Assembly (NCBI RefSeq): GCF_021166475.1 | Contig: NZ_JAJOYS010000001.1 | Coordinates: forward strand, 620,001-684,000 | Direction: 5' to 3' | DNA: 64,000 bases | Source of the DNA: Pelagibacterium xiamenense | Lineage (GTDB): Bacteria > Pseudomonadota > Alphaproteobacteria > Rhizobiales > Devosiaceae | In this document: positions 17,372-25,726 of the stretch, in pieces | Layout: each line of letters starts with the position of its first letter | Position numbering within the stretch: the first letter of the stretch is position 1 | Made by a program: the position numbers and the translations under genes | Notes under the pieces: model-generated | What the model was told of the DNA's origin: nothing | Databases searched by the model: none | What the model saw: the letters and a program-made list of their open reading frames with translations, nothing else

Positions 17372-18223
17372 ATGGGTCGCAAACGCCACTCCTCGCTGAG
17401 GTCCTCCAAGGATGACATCGAGGTTGTCCGCCATTCACCACAAACACCGCAGACCCAATCCTCCGCCTACCGGCTCGCCTTTGCCGATGACGAGTTCCTG
17501 ACCTCCGAGGACCTGCGCGGCATCCGGTTCCAGCTCGAATATACGAAAATCGAAACCCGCCTGCGTGACGCCGGTGTCAATTCGACGGTCGTGCTGTTCG
17601 GCGGCGCGCGCATTCCCGAGCCGGGCAAGCCCGCCTGGGCCGCCAAGACCGAGACGGCAAAAAAGAACCTCGAGGAAAATTCTGTCTATTATACCGAAGC
17701 CCGGCGTTTCGCGCAGCTCGCTTCGACCACCGCCAAGGCGACGGGCTATTCGGAATACGTGGTGGTGACCGGCGGCGGGCCGGGGGTGATGGAGGCGGGC
17801 AATCGCGGGGCGACGGACGTGGGGGCGCCGTCGATCGGGCTCAACATCGTTCTGCCGCACGAACAGGCGCCCAACGTCTACGTGACGCCGCAGTTCTCGT
17901 TCAACTTCCATTATTTCGCGACGCGGAAAATCCATTTCCTCGTCCGCGCCAAGGTCGTCGCGATCTTCCCCGGCGGGTTCGGGACGCTCGACGAGTTCTT
18001 CGAAACGCTGACGCTCATCCAGACCGGGCGCATGGAGCGTATCCCGCTCCTGCTCTTCGGCAAGGCGTTCTGGAGCCGTGTGATCAACCTCGACGCGCTT
18101 GTCGAGGAAGGCACCGTATCGCCCGACGACGTCAAGCTCTTCACGGTCGTCGATACGGCCGAAGAGGCGTGGGAGATCGTGCGCAAGACGTATAATCTGC
18201 CGGAGATTGAGGTGGAGGCTTAG
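17372..18223 (+). CDS. LOG-family protein (nucleoside 5'-monophosphate phosphoribohydrolase type)
   Basis: 283 residues from an ATG preceded by AAGGAG. The fold is the lysine-decarboxylase-like Rossmann family, with both signature motifs: GGGPGVMEAGNRGA and PGGFGTLDEF. Characterised members release ribose 5-phosphate from cytokinin or purine nucleotides. This longer form has an extra ~90-residue N-terminus (LRGIRFQLEYTKIETRL) seen in a bacterial subgroup whose substrate is not settled. It is a single gene ended by a strong terminator. Confidence 0.9.
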   Translation: MGRKRHSSLRSSKDDIEVVRHSPQTPQTQSSAYRLAFADDEFLTSEDLRGIRFQLEYTKIETRLRDAGVNSTVVLFGGARIPEPGKPAWAAKTETAKKNLEENSVYYTEARRFAQLASTTAKATGYSEYVVVTGGGPGVMEAGNRGATDVGAPSIGLNIVLPHEQAPNVYVTPQFSFNFHYFATRKIHFLVRAKVVAIFPGGFGTLDEFFETLTLIQTGRMERIPLLLFGKAFWSRVINLDALVEEGTVSPDDVKLFTVVDTAEEAWEIVRKTYNLPEIEVEA

Positions 18224-18252
18224 GGCGCCTGGTGTCGCAGGACGCAAAAAGC

Positions 18253-18281
18253 AAAGGGGCGCTCCGTTGCGCCCCTTTTTT
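18253..18281. terminator. Bidirectional intrinsic terminator
   Basis: A perfect 10-bp stem (18253-18262 with 18269-18278) and 6-nt loop are followed by T residues on the plus strand and preceded by an A run that gives a T tract on the minus strand. It lies between two convergent genes and can end both transcripts. Confidence 0.92.
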
Positions 18282-18301
18282 GTGCCTGCTGCGGGCCGGG
18301 C

Positions 18302-19516
18302 CTACTGGTTGGCCCGGACCTGAAGGTTGAGCAGATCGATCAGGAGCATCGGATCGTCCTCGACCCCCATGAATTCCTCCACGCCCACCGGCTGGGCCGG
18401 CTCGGCGGCGATTTCGAAGTTCTGCGGATCGTCGATGAAGGCGTTGACCGCGCCCGACACCATTTCCGAGAAATTCGCGTTGTCCAGTTCGGCGAGCAGC
18501 ATCGGGACGGTGAACTTGAGCCCCTGTGCGAAGGTTGCGCCGTCAAGCCCCTGCTCGGCCGCGGCGAAATCGAGCGCCTTCATGAAGAGCGAGGCGTCGT
18601 TGTAGCGGATCGAGGCGCTGTCGAGCTTGAGAGCTGCGAATTCCGCGAGCATAGACTGCGACAGCCGTTCCATCTGTGCCTCGTCGATCTCCTCGCCGGC
18701 TTCGCTGAGTTCGGCCATCTTGAGGTTGATCTTCATGAGTTCGCGATAGAGTTCGCGGGTATAGCCTTCGACGGCGAAATTCATCGAGAGCGAGCCCAGC
18801 TCGTCGAGCACGATCGACATATCGGTCATCTCGGCCCGCCCGGTATCCGGCCACCAGGTGCCTTCGCCGGAAAGCTCGGCGCCGAACTGCGCGATGCCGA
18901 AGGCAGAAATCACCTCCTGGGCTTCCGCATCGTCGAATGCGCTGAGGTCGGCGCGGACGCCTGCGATCCTGTATCCTGTCGTGATGCCCCCGTCGGCCGC
19001 CGCGTTCTCGACCCAGGCCTCCATCGTATCGATCGCGAACAGCTCGGTGCCGTCTTCCTTGGCCACCGTCAGCGGGCCGGCGGAGACGCGGTCGTAAAGG
19101 TCCATGCTGACGTCGATCATCGTGTCCATGGTGATCTCGGCCGGCAGCGAAATGCCTTCGGCAAGGATATCGACGAAGGTAAGCGTGATGCCTTCGTCCT
19201 CGTCGGTGAACGCGATATCCGCGATCGTCGCGCGCTCGGCGGTGTATCCGCCGTCCGGCGTCTCGACGACACCTTCAAAGACGATCTCGCCAGGGATCAC
19301 GACGAGGTCCTCGCCGGGCACCGCCAGGGTGAAATTGGCCAGCGTGATTGTGTCGCCTTCAGCCGTGGCGGAGCCGTAGTCGAGGGAGACCCCCATGAAC
19401 CGGCTCACCTCGACGAGCTTGTCGGCAAAGCCGGTGGCTTCCAGTGCGAAGGCGGGTGTGGCGGTGAGCGCCAGGGCGGCGCCGGCGAGCGCCAGATGCG
19501 AAATCCGAGTGTGCAT
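18302..19516 (-). CDS. Secreted protein of unknown function (404 aa)
   Basis: A clear Sec signal peptide (MHTRISHLALAGAALALTATPAFA, cleavage after FALE-type junction at ~24) is followed by a ~380-residue soluble, acidic protein with repeated short beta-rich stretches (VDILAEGISLPAEITM, MSIVLDELGSLSMNFAVEG) and a helical C-terminal part (LMKINLKMAELSEAGEEID). No cysteine or catalytic motif is evident. I do not recognise the family; the layered strand pattern is reminiscent of large periplasmic lipid-handling proteins, but only weakly. It is monocistronic, ending at the shared terminator. Confidence 0.8.
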   Translation of the reverse strand: MHTRISHLALAGAALALTATPAFALEATGFADKLVEVSRFMGVSLDYGSATAEGDTITLANFTLAVPGEDLVVIPGEIVFEGVVETPDGGYTAERATIADIAFTDEDEGITLTFVDILAEGISLPAEITMDTMIDVSMDLYDRVSAGPLTVAKEDGTELFAIDTMEAWVENAAADGGITTGYRIAGVRADLSAFDDAEAQEVISAFGIAQFGAELSGEGTWWPDTGRAEMTDMSIVLDELGSLSMNFAVEGYTRELYRELMKINLKMAELSEAGEEIDEAQMERLSQSMLAEFAALKLDSASIRYNDASLFMKALDFAAAEQGLDGATFAQGLKFTVPMLLAELDNANFSEMVSGAVNAFIDDPQNFEIAAEPAQPVGVEEFMGVEDDPMLLIDLLNLQVRANQ

Positions 19517-19667
19517 GCTTTTCGTCCCCTTGTGTGTGGTCGGGCGGGCGGATGCGGTGTGGCCCGGTCCCGGGCGATAACGCTATCGATGCCGGTTTCG
19601 ATCCGATGATCGCACAGCTATGCCCGGCTCCGGTTACACGATGATGAAAAATCGGGCGAAAATGCGC

Positions 19668-20372
19668 TCAACCGTGCTGCTTGAGGAACGCCACGAGATC
19701 GTCGGTGATGTGGTGAACGTGCGGCTGGCCGTCGCCGCGCCCCAGTTCCCAGGGGTCGCACTGGTCGTGGATGAAATCCTCCGCAGCGACCACCTGTACG
19801 GTGACCATGCCGTTTTCGTGCGGCACCCTGAGGTTCTTCTCGAGGTCGTCGAACATCACCGCGCGGGCGGGATCGACGCCGTGCGCGGCAAGGAAGCGCT
19901 CATAGGCGGCTGGAAGCGGCTTGGGCTCGAACTGCGCGAGCCGGATGTCGAATATCCCCTCGAAGATGTCGGCTGCGCCCAGCCGCTTGAGGACGGACAC
20001 GGCGTGTCCGGCATCGGCATTGGTGAAGATGAACTTGCGCCCCGGCAGCGCCGCTATGGCGGCCACGAGCTCGGGATGCGCGTTGACGGGCGAATAGTCG
20101 ATGGCGTGAACAGCGGCGAGATAGTGGTCGGGGTCGACGTCGTGCGTGGTCATCAGGCCGTTGAGCGTCGTGCCATGATCCCGGTAGTAGGCCTTTTGCA
20201 GATCCCGCGCGGCCTCGAAATCGAGGCTTGTCACATCCATTACGTAATGGGTGATCAGCGTGTCGATCTGCGCGAAAAGATTGCATTCGCGCGGGTAGAG
20301 CGTGTTGTCGAGGTCGAAGATCCAGTCGGTGACATGGTCGAGCGTGCGGACAGAGGGGGTCAATTTGTTCAT
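19668..20372 (-). CDS. Pyrimidine 5'-nucleotidase-type HAD hydrolase
   Basis: 234 residues from ATG (MNKLTPSVRTL, with GGGGC just upstream); an in-frame TTG 18 bp earlier is possible. HAD motifs are intact: DLDNTLY (nucleophile Asp), FTNAD (Thr/Asn of motif II), the Lys in FEPKPLP and FDDLEKN (metal Asp pair). DLDNTLYP and the helical cap (ITHYVMDVTSLDFEAARDLQ) fit the bacterial/yeast Sdt1-like pyrimidine 5'-nucleotidases. It is 101 bp downstream of argB on the same strand, the neighbour usual in Hyphomicrobiales. Confidence 0.88.
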   Translation of the reverse strand: MNKLTPSVRTLDHVTDWIFDLDNTLYPRECNLFAQIDTLITHYVMDVTSLDFEAARDLQKAYYRDHGTTLNGLMTTHDVDPDHYLAAVHAIDYSPVNAHPELVAAIAALPGRKFIFTNADAGHAVSVLKRLGAADIFEGIFDIRLAQFEPKPLPAAYERFLAAHGVDPARAVMFDDLEKNLRVPHENGMVTVQVVAAEDFIHDQCDPWELGRGDGQPHVHHITDDLVAFLKQHG

Positions 20373-20473
20373 TGCCCCATTATGCGCCAATTCGGTGAAC
20401 GGTAAATGACCGGAAACGCCGAAGTGATCGGCGCTACGGCCGGCTTCCGGTTCCGGTATGGCGGCGACAGGCC

Positions 20474-21364
20474 CTACCGCACGATCAGCGTGCCCGCGCC
20501 ATGCTCGGTGAAAAGCTCCAGAAGCACGGCATGCGGGGTCTTGCCGTTGACGATCACCACACCCTCAACGCCCCTGTCGAGCGCTTCGATGCAGGTTTCG
20601 ACCTTGGGGATCATGCCGCCCGAGATCGTGCCGTCGGCCATCAACTGCTTGGCCTCGCGGACCGAAAGTTCGGGGATGAGCGTGCCGGACTTGTCGAGGA
20701 CGCCGGGCACATCGGTCAAGAAGAGGAGGCGCTTGGCGAAGACCGCGCCCGCGATAGCGCCCGCGAAGGTGTCGGCGTTGATGTTGTAGGTCGCCCCGTC
20801 GCGGCCCGGCGCGACAGGGGCGATGACGGGGATCATCTCCGAACGCGCGAGCAGGTCGAGGAGCGTGCGGTCGATCTCGACCGGTTCGCCCACGAAGCCC
20901 AGATCGAGAATGCGCTCGATGTTGGAGGTGGGGTCGATGACCGTTTTCTTGGCCTTTTCGGCAAAGACCATGTTGCCGTCTTTCCCGCACAGCCCGATCG
21001 CCCATTCGCCCTCGGCGTTGATGAGCGCCACGATCTCCTTGTTGATCGATCCGGCAAGGACCATCTCGACGATTTCGACGGTCCGCTTGTCCGTGACCCG
21101 CAATCCGCCCTCGAATTTGGATTCGATATCGAGTTTCTTGAGCATCTCGCCGATCTGCGGGCCGCCGCCGTGAACCACGATCGGGTTGACGCCCGACTGC
21201 TTGAGAAGCGCGACGTCGCGGGCGAAAGCCTTACCGAGCGCCGGATCGCCCATGGCGTGGCCGCCATACTTGATGACGACGGTCTTGTTCTCGTAGCGCT
21301 GCATGAACGGCAGCGCCTTGGCCAGGATCTCGGCATCGTAGGCGTTTTCGTGGGCGTCGGTCAT
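20474..21364 (-). CDS. argB: Acetylglutamate kinase
   Basis: 296 residues. It phosphorylates N-acetylglutamate in arginine synthesis. The amino-acid-kinase motifs are visible: [12 protein letters not shown] (ATP-binding Lys), [12 protein letters not shown] (glycine-rich loop), and the late [12 protein letters not shown]-like segment read here as [12 protein letters not shown]. The N-terminal extension and length fit arginine-inhibited hexameric enzymes. In related genomes argB usually sits beside engB; here ~3.6 kb of opposite-strand genes separate them. Confidence 0.97.
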   Translation of the reverse strand: MTDAHENAYDAEILAKALPFMQRYENKTVVIKYGGHAMGDPALGKAFARDVALLKQSGVNPIVVHGGGPQIGEMLKKLDIESKFEGGLRVTDKRTVEIVEMVLAGSINKEIVALINAEGEWAIGLCGKDGNMVFAEKAKKTVIDPTSNIERILDLGFVGEPVEIDRTLLDLLARSEMIPVIAPVAPGRDGATYNINADTFAGAIAGAVFAKRLLFLTDVPGVLDKSGTLIPELSVREAKQLMADGTISGGMIPKVETCIEALDRGVEGVVIVNGKTPHAVLLELFTEHGAGTLIVR

Positions 21365-21504
21365 GGGCGGGGATCGGTCCTCTTCTTATGTTCGCGTTCT
21401 AGCGCAAGAATTCGTCCGATGCATAGCCCTGCGCGGCGTTCCATGCTTGAATGGTTTCGGAATTGACGCGAACCGCGGCGCAACGCGGCAGCCCGAGGTG
21501 TTTT

Positions 21505-22050
21505 TTGGATCAGGGCCTAGAAGAGATCGCCGGGCTGATCGCCAGGACGGCACTCGCGGACCGCACGGCGTTCCGTGCGCTCTATGCCCGCACGAGCGCG
21601 AAACTTTTCGGCGTCGTGTTGCGTATCCTCGGCAATAGAAGCGAGGCCGAAGATGCGGTGCAGGATATCTACGTCAAGATCTGGCAACGGGCAGACCAGT
21701 ACAGGGAAGATTTGGGATCGCCAATGACATGGCTGATCACCATCGCCCGCAATCATGCTATCGACATTATCCGCCGCCGCAAGCCCGAGACCCGCGATAT
21801 CGACGACGCCCGCGAGATCGCCGACCCGAAAATGACGCCTGAACAGTCCGCGGCAAATGCGGGCGAACGCGCCCGGCTCGAAGAATGCCTCGAGACGCTG
21901 CCCGAGCAGCGCGCCGACGCGGTGCAAGCGGCCTATGTCGAAGGCTATAGCTATCAGGAGCTTGCGGACCGTTTCGCCATCCCCCTCAACACGATCCGCA
22001 CGTGGCTGCGCCGCGGACTGATCCAATTGCGGGAGTGCCTGGATAAATGA
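21505..22050 (+). CDS. ECF sigma factor, SigK-like
   Basis: 181 residues from TTG (giving MDQGLEEIAGLI), chosen because GAGGTG lies four bases upstream and homologues open this way; an in-frame ATG at 21451 is the alternative. Sigma region 2 is ALYARTSAKLFGVVLRILGN followed by SEAEDAVQDIYVKIW; region 4 is LPEQRADAVQAAYVEGYSYQ and then LADRFAIPLNTIRTWLRRGL. It overlaps the anti-sigma gene by ATGA. The pairing with an RskA-type partner and a fasciclin gene resembles the SigK system of mycobacteria. Confidence 0.93.
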   Translation: MDQGLEEIAGLIARTALADRTAFRALYARTSAKLFGVVLRILGNRSEAEDAVQDIYVKIWQRADQYREDLGSPMTWLITIARNHAIDIIRRRKPETRDIDDAREIADPKMTPEQSAANAGERARLEECLETLPEQRADAVQAAYVEGYSYQELADRFAIPLNTIRTWLRRGLIQLRECLDK

Positions 22051-22763
22051 GCGATTGGAACCTGCCAGGGATCGAAGACGACGGCGATCCGCGGATCACG
22101 ATGGCCGAATACGTGCTCGGCCTGACCGACCCGGCCGATCGGGCGGCCATCGAGCGCGCCATTGCAAGCAACCCCGAAATCGCCGCCGAGGCGCGGTTCT
22201 GGGAGGCGCAGTTTGCCGGGCTCAACACCGAGTACCGGCCGGTGACGCCGCCGGCGGGTACGCTGGCGAGAATCGAGGGCCGTCTGTTTGGCGATCAAAC
22301 GGCGCAGAAGAAGGCGCGCTGGTATGACAGCCTCGTCTTCTGGCGCGCTGCAACGGGTCTTGCGGTGATGATCGCACTCGTCGCGGTGAGCCTTGCCGTT
22401 CTGCCTCCGGCTGGTCCGGCGCCACAGTCCGAGTTGGTCGCAGCGCTGGAGCCGGTTGAAAGCGATGTGTCGGTCCTCGCGCTTTATGAGCCGTCGGACG
22501 GGGCGTTGCGGCTGACCGCCCAGGGTGCGCCCGCCGGGGAGGGCAAGGACTATGAGCTTTGGCTTATCGCCGGCGAGGATCCGGCGATATCGCTTGGTGT
22601 GATCGGGGTAGGGCAGGCCCATCGCGTACCGGTCGACGCCGCGCTACAGCCGCTCTTTGGCGAGGGCGTGACACTCGCGGTAACGCTTGAGCAGACCGGC
22701 GGCTCGCCCACCGGCGTGGCCCAGGGCCCGCTCGTGTCGGCCGGGACGGCGACGGCGATCTAA
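22047..22763 (+). CDS. Anti-sigma factor, RskA family
   Basis: 238 residues. The N-terminal ~80 residues form the cytoplasmic sigma-binding part (ITMAEYVLGLTDPADRAAIE, then WEAQFAGL). One TM helix follows (~102-120, FWRAATGLAVMIALVAVSLAVL), and then the periplasmic RskA domain with KDYELWLIAGEDPAISLGVI and VTLEQTGGSPTG, the family hallmark. Release of the sigma factor would need proteolysis of this protein in response to an envelope signal. No zinc-binding HxxxCxxC motif is present. Translationally coupled to the sigma gene. Confidence 0.92.
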   Translation: MSDWNLPGIEDDGDPRITMAEYVLGLTDPADRAAIERAIASNPEIAAEARFWEAQFAGLNTEYRPVTPPAGTLARIEGRLFGDQTAQKKARWYDSLVFWRAATGLAVMIALVAVSLAVLPPAGPAPQSELVAALEPVESDVSVLALYEPSDGALRLTAQGAPAGEGKDYELWLIAGEDPAISLGVIGVGQAHRVPVDAALQPLFGEGVTLAVTLEQTGGSPTGVAQGPLVSAGTATAI

Positions 22764-22788
22764 CGACGCAAAAAAATCTCTGCACCGC

Positions 22789-22815
22789 TGAAACTTTGCG
22801 AGACGGCCTCTCGTA
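22789..22815 (+). promoter_or_regulatory. Candidate ECF-type promoter of the fasciclin gene
   Basis: TGAAAC (22789-22794) is separated by 17 bp from CGTA (22812-22815), the general shape of ECF promoters (AAC-containing -35, CGT-containing -10), 55 bp before the fasciclin start codon. I found no second copy before the sigma gene, so specificity is not established. Confidence 0.3.
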
Positions 22816-22870
22816 GCTGGGGGTGTTGCCGGGGTGATCCGGCACACCAACCTTTTAAGGAGAGACCATC

Positions 22871-23422
22871 ATGATCCGCTTTTCTCTGACCGCACTTGCG
22901 GCCTCGACCATCCTCGCCGGCGCAGCCTTTGCGCAGGACAACCCGATGGTGGGCGGCGCGGAGATGTTCGCCGAGCGTAATATCGTCGAAAACGCGATGA
23001 ACTCCGCCGACCACGAAACGCTCGTCGCCGCCGTCCAGGCCGCGGGGCTCGTCGAGACGCTGCAGGGCGAGGGACCTTTCACGGTCTTCGCGCCGACCGA
23101 CGAGGCCTTTGCCGCGCTGCCCGAGGGCACCGTAGAAACCCTGCTGCAGCCGGAAAACAGGGACCAGCTCGTCCAGATCCTCACCTGTCACGTGGTCGCG
23201 GCCAATGCGATGTCCGAAGCGATCATCGGCATGGTCGACGACGATGGCGGCATGCATCCGGTGGAAACCGTGGGGGGATGTACGCTTGAAGTCACCTATG
23301 AAGGCGATCAGGTCATGATCACCGACGAAAACGGCAACACTGCCAACGTGACCATCGCCGACGTCAAGCAGTCGAATGGCGTAATCCACGTGATCGACGC
23401 GGTACTGCTGCCCGCCATGTAA
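22871..23422 (+). CDS. Exported fasciclin (FAS1) domain protein
   Basis: 183 residues with a Sec signal peptide (MIRFSLTALAASTILAGAAFAQ, cleavage near 21) and one FAS1 domain. The H1 motif is TVFAPTDEAFAALP and the H2 motif NGVIHVIDAVLLP. Two cysteines (LTCHV, GGCTLE) could form a disulfide. FAS1 proteins act in adhesion or small-molecule binding outside the cell; MPT70/MPT83, controlled by SigK in mycobacteria, belong to the same class. It has a strong AAGGAG site and lies 107 bp after the anti-sigma gene, with a candidate ECF promoter in the gap. Confidence 0.93.
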   Translation: MIRFSLTALAASTILAGAAFAQDNPMVGGAEMFAERNIVENAMNSADHETLVAAVQAAGLVETLQGEGPFTVFAPTDEAFAALPEGTVETLLQPENRDQLVQILTCHVVAANAMSEAIIGMVDDDGGMHPVETVGGCTLEVTYEGDQVMITDENGNTANVTIADVKQSNGVIHVIDAVLLPAM

Positions 23423-23633
23423 GCGCGTCGGTGTCCACTGCGGGCCGGCCGGTGCTCCCTGGCGCCGGGCGGCCCGCGGGGATGCCTGGTCGGACCATTC
23501 CGCGCGGTATCCTTGGCGGGGTGCATGAAGCGGTGGTCCGGCCGGGTTCCGGCATGGCTTGTGATAACGCGCTCTTGATTTGGACGTGCGCGCAAGCGTC
23601 TGAAATCATGCGGCCGCGTCAGGAGGATACGAC

Positions 23634-24128
23634 ATGATTTCCCGCCGTTCGATGATTTTGGGTGCATCCGCTGCTGCCGCGGGGCTTGGGCTTTTCGGCC
23701 TTTCGCAGCGTTTCGCGATGGCTCAGCATGCCGAGGGCGAATTCGAGATCGTGCTCTCCGAAGCCGAATGGCGCGAGCGGCTGACGCCCGAGCAATTCTA
23801 CGTGCTGCGCGAGCACGGGACCGAGCGGGCGTTCACCTCGCCGCTCGACAAGCACTACGAGGCCGGGCTCTATCATTGCGCGGGATGCGACCTGCCGCTT
23901 TACGCCTCCGAAGCCAAATACGACAGCGGCACCGGTTGGCCGAGCTTCTGGGAATCGCTCCCCGATGCCATCGGGACCTCGACCGACACCTCGTTCGGCA
24001 TGGTGAGGACCGAATGCCACTGCCGCCGCTGCGGTGGACACCTGGGGCATATTTTCGACGATGGGCCAGAGCCCACCGGCAAACGCCACTGCATCAATGG
24101 CGTGGCATTGACCTTCGTTGCCGCATAA
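23634..24128 (+). CDS. msrB: Exported peptide-methionine (R)-S-oxide reductase
   Basis: 164 residues. The N-terminus has a twin-arginine-like leader (SRRSMILGASAAAAGLGLFG, end near residue 30), so the enzyme is likely exported folded. The MsrB core is complete: zinc cysteines in YHCAGCDLPLY and ECHCRRCGGHLGH, and the catalytic Cys in KRHCINGVAL. It reduces methionine-R-sulfoxide in oxidised proteins. It lies 211 bp after the fasciclin gene; that gap holds a 7-bp inverted repeat (CGGACCA 23491-23497 / TGGTCCG 23534-23540) but no clear promoter. Context suggests repair of oxidised envelope proteins. Confidence 0.93.
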   Translation: MISRRSMILGASAAAAGLGLFGLSQRFAMAQHAEGEFEIVLSEAEWRERLTPEQFYVLREHGTERAFTSPLDKHYEAGLYHCAGCDLPLYASEAKYDSGTGWPSFWESLPDAIGTSTDTSFGMVRTECHCRRCGGHLGHIFDDGPEPTGKRHCINGVALTFVAA

Positions 24129-24203
24129 AGGCCCTGTTGCATTCTTGTTGCGTTGCCCCCATAAGTCCGCCCGTTTGAATCAAGCATTGGGCTGCGCGCG
24201 CAA

Positions 24204-24908
24204 ATGAAACTGACGATCATCCGGACCGGTGGCGTACCCGCGCCCCTGGCGGATCAGTATCCCTCCTATCCGGCGATGTTCCAGGGCATGTTCGAGCGCG
24301 ACGGCGCAAAGCTCGCCTATGAAACGGTCGAGCTCGACGCTGGGGCGCCGCTGCCCGACCCCGAAAGCCTCGACGCCATCCTGATCACCGGATCGGCCTA
24401 CGGGGTTTACGATGACGTCGCGTGGATGGAGCCTCTGCGGGCGTTCATTCGCGGCGCCCACGCGGCGCGGACCAAGATGGTCGGGATCTGCTTCGGCCAC
24501 CAGGTGATCGCCGACGCGCTCGGCGGCGACGTGCGCAAGTCCGAGAAGGGTTGGGGGCTGGGACGGCATACCTACCAGATCGCCTGCCGCCCGCCCTTCC
24601 TCGATGCGCCGCGCGCCAGCCTTTCGGTGGCCTGCTCGCACCAGGACCAGGTAATCACGCCGCCCGAGGGCGCCAGGGTGGTGCTGTCATCCGAATTCAC
24701 GCCCAATGCCGGGTTGCACTACGCCAACGGCACAACGCTATCCTTCCAGCCGCACCCGGAGTTTTCCGACGAATATGCGCTCCAGCTTGTCAGGCTGCGC
24801 AAGGGGCTGGCAGAAGACGCCGTGATCGAAAAGGCCAAGGCGTCCTTCGCCAAGCCCTCCGATAGCCCGCTTTTGACGCGAGCGATCAGCCGGTTCCTGG
24901 CCGCCTAG
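24204..24908 (+). CDS. Class I glutamine amidotransferase-like protein
   Basis: 234 residues. The triad of class I amidotransferases is visible: nucleophile Cys in VGICFGHQVIAD, and His and Glu in SFQPHPEFSDE. The domain stands alone with no synthetase partner, as in the GuaA-like or PuuD-like single-domain group that hydrolyses gamma-glutamyl compounds or is of unknown use. ILITGSAYGVYDDVAWM precedes the nucleophile as in this group. It is convergent with engB; the stop codons lie in the arms of an inverted repeat. Confidence 0.9.
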   Translation: MKLTIIRTGGVPAPLADQYPSYPAMFQGMFERDGAKLAYETVELDAGAPLPDPESLDAILITGSAYGVYDDVAWMEPLRAFIRGAHAARTKMVGICFGHQVIADALGGDVRKSEKGWGLGRHTYQIACRPPFLDAPRASLSVACSHQDQVITPPEGARVVLSSEFTPNAGLHYANGTTLSFQPHPEFSDEYALQLVRLRKGLAEDAVIEKAKASFAKPSDSPLLTRAISRFLAA

Positions 24909-24965
24909 AGCAGGTCAGTTTCAAACGCGGGGTGATCCGCCCCAATTTTCCAAGAAGCGCTCTAG
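24905..24965. repeat. Short inverted-repeat element between convergent genes
   Basis: CTAGAGC (24905-24911) and GCTCTAG (24959-24965) form a perfect 7-bp inverted repeat whose arms contain the UAG stop codons of both flanking genes. A central GCGGGG...CCGCCCC hairpin precedes AATTTT. It could be a bidirectional terminator or one copy of an extragenic repeat family; I see no second full copy in this window. Confidence 0.45.
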
Positions 24966-25594
24966 TATCCCTCGCGAATCCGCGCGATCTCGTGGCGCAG
25001 GGTGTCGATGCCGATACCCTTTTCGCTTGAGGTGACGATGATTTGCGGGTGCGCGGCAGGGCGCTTGGCGATGGCCTTTTGCGTGGCCTCGATGACGGCG
25101 GTGGCGTCTTTTTCGGCGAGCTTGTCGGTCTTGGTGAGCACGACCTGGTAGCTCACGGCCGCCTTGTCGAGTTCATTCATGACCGTCGCGTCATTGGCCT
25201 TGGGGCCGTGGCGCGCGTCGACAAGCACGTAGACGCGCCGCAGGTTGGGGCGGCCGCGCAGGAACTGGTGGATGAGCTTGTTCCATTTTTCGACCGCCGG
25301 TTTGGGGGCCTTGGCGAAACCGTAGCCGGGCATATCCACAATCCGGATGCCCCCGGCCTGGGGCGCAAAGAGGTTGAGTTCCTGCGTGCGGCCGGGCGTG
25401 TTGGAGGTGCGCGCCAAAGCGCGCTGGCCGACGAGCGCGTTGATGAGCGAGGACTTCCCGACATTCGAACGGCCCGCGAACGCGACTTCGACGGTGTCGT
25501 CGGCGGGAAGGTCGGACACCCGCACGCAGCCTTTCAAGAACTCCCACGGGCGGGCAAAGAGCAATCGGGTGGTGTCGTCGGGCTGCTCGGTCAT
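24962..25594 (-). CDS. engB: Ribosome biogenesis GTPase EngB/YsxC
   Basis: 210 residues from ATG (MTEQPDDTTRLL) with AGGA upstream. It is an essential GTPase needed to assemble the large ribosomal subunit. The G motifs are intact: G1 GRSNVGKSSL, G3 DMPGYGFAKAP, G4 LTKTDKL and the switch region NTPGRTQELN. It follows yidC on the same strand after 132 bp that contain a terminator, so its expression may be partly uncoupled from the rpmH-rnpA-yidC transcript. Confidence 0.97.
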   Translation of the reverse strand: MTEQPDDTTRLLFARPWEFLKGCVRVSDLPADDTVEVAFAGRSNVGKSSLINALVGQRALARTSNTPGRTQELNLFAPQAGGIRIVDMPGYGFAKAPKPAVEKWNKLIHQFLRGRPNLRRVYVLVDARHGPKANDATVMNELDKAAVSYQVVLTKTDKLAEKDATAVIEATQKAIAKRPAAHPQIIVTSSEKGIGIDTLRHEIARIREGY

Positions 25595-25682
25595 GGGAGG
25601 TCCTGATTGTGTCGGGCAGTCTTGCCTACTCTGTCCCCATCCCATTCCGCAAGAGGGAGGGATGCGGAGGAGGAGCGCAACG

Positions 25683-25707
25683 AAAAAGGGCCGGCGAACC
25701 GGCCCTT
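25683..25707 (-). terminator. Intrinsic terminator after yidC
   Basis: On the minus strand a perfect 9-bp stem (25699-25707 with 25686-25694) and 4-nt loop are followed by five T residues in all, two of them in the stem base. It lies 20 bp past the yidC stop, upstream of engB. Confidence 0.75.
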
Positions 25708-25726
25708 ATCGTGTGCTTCTTTGCGC

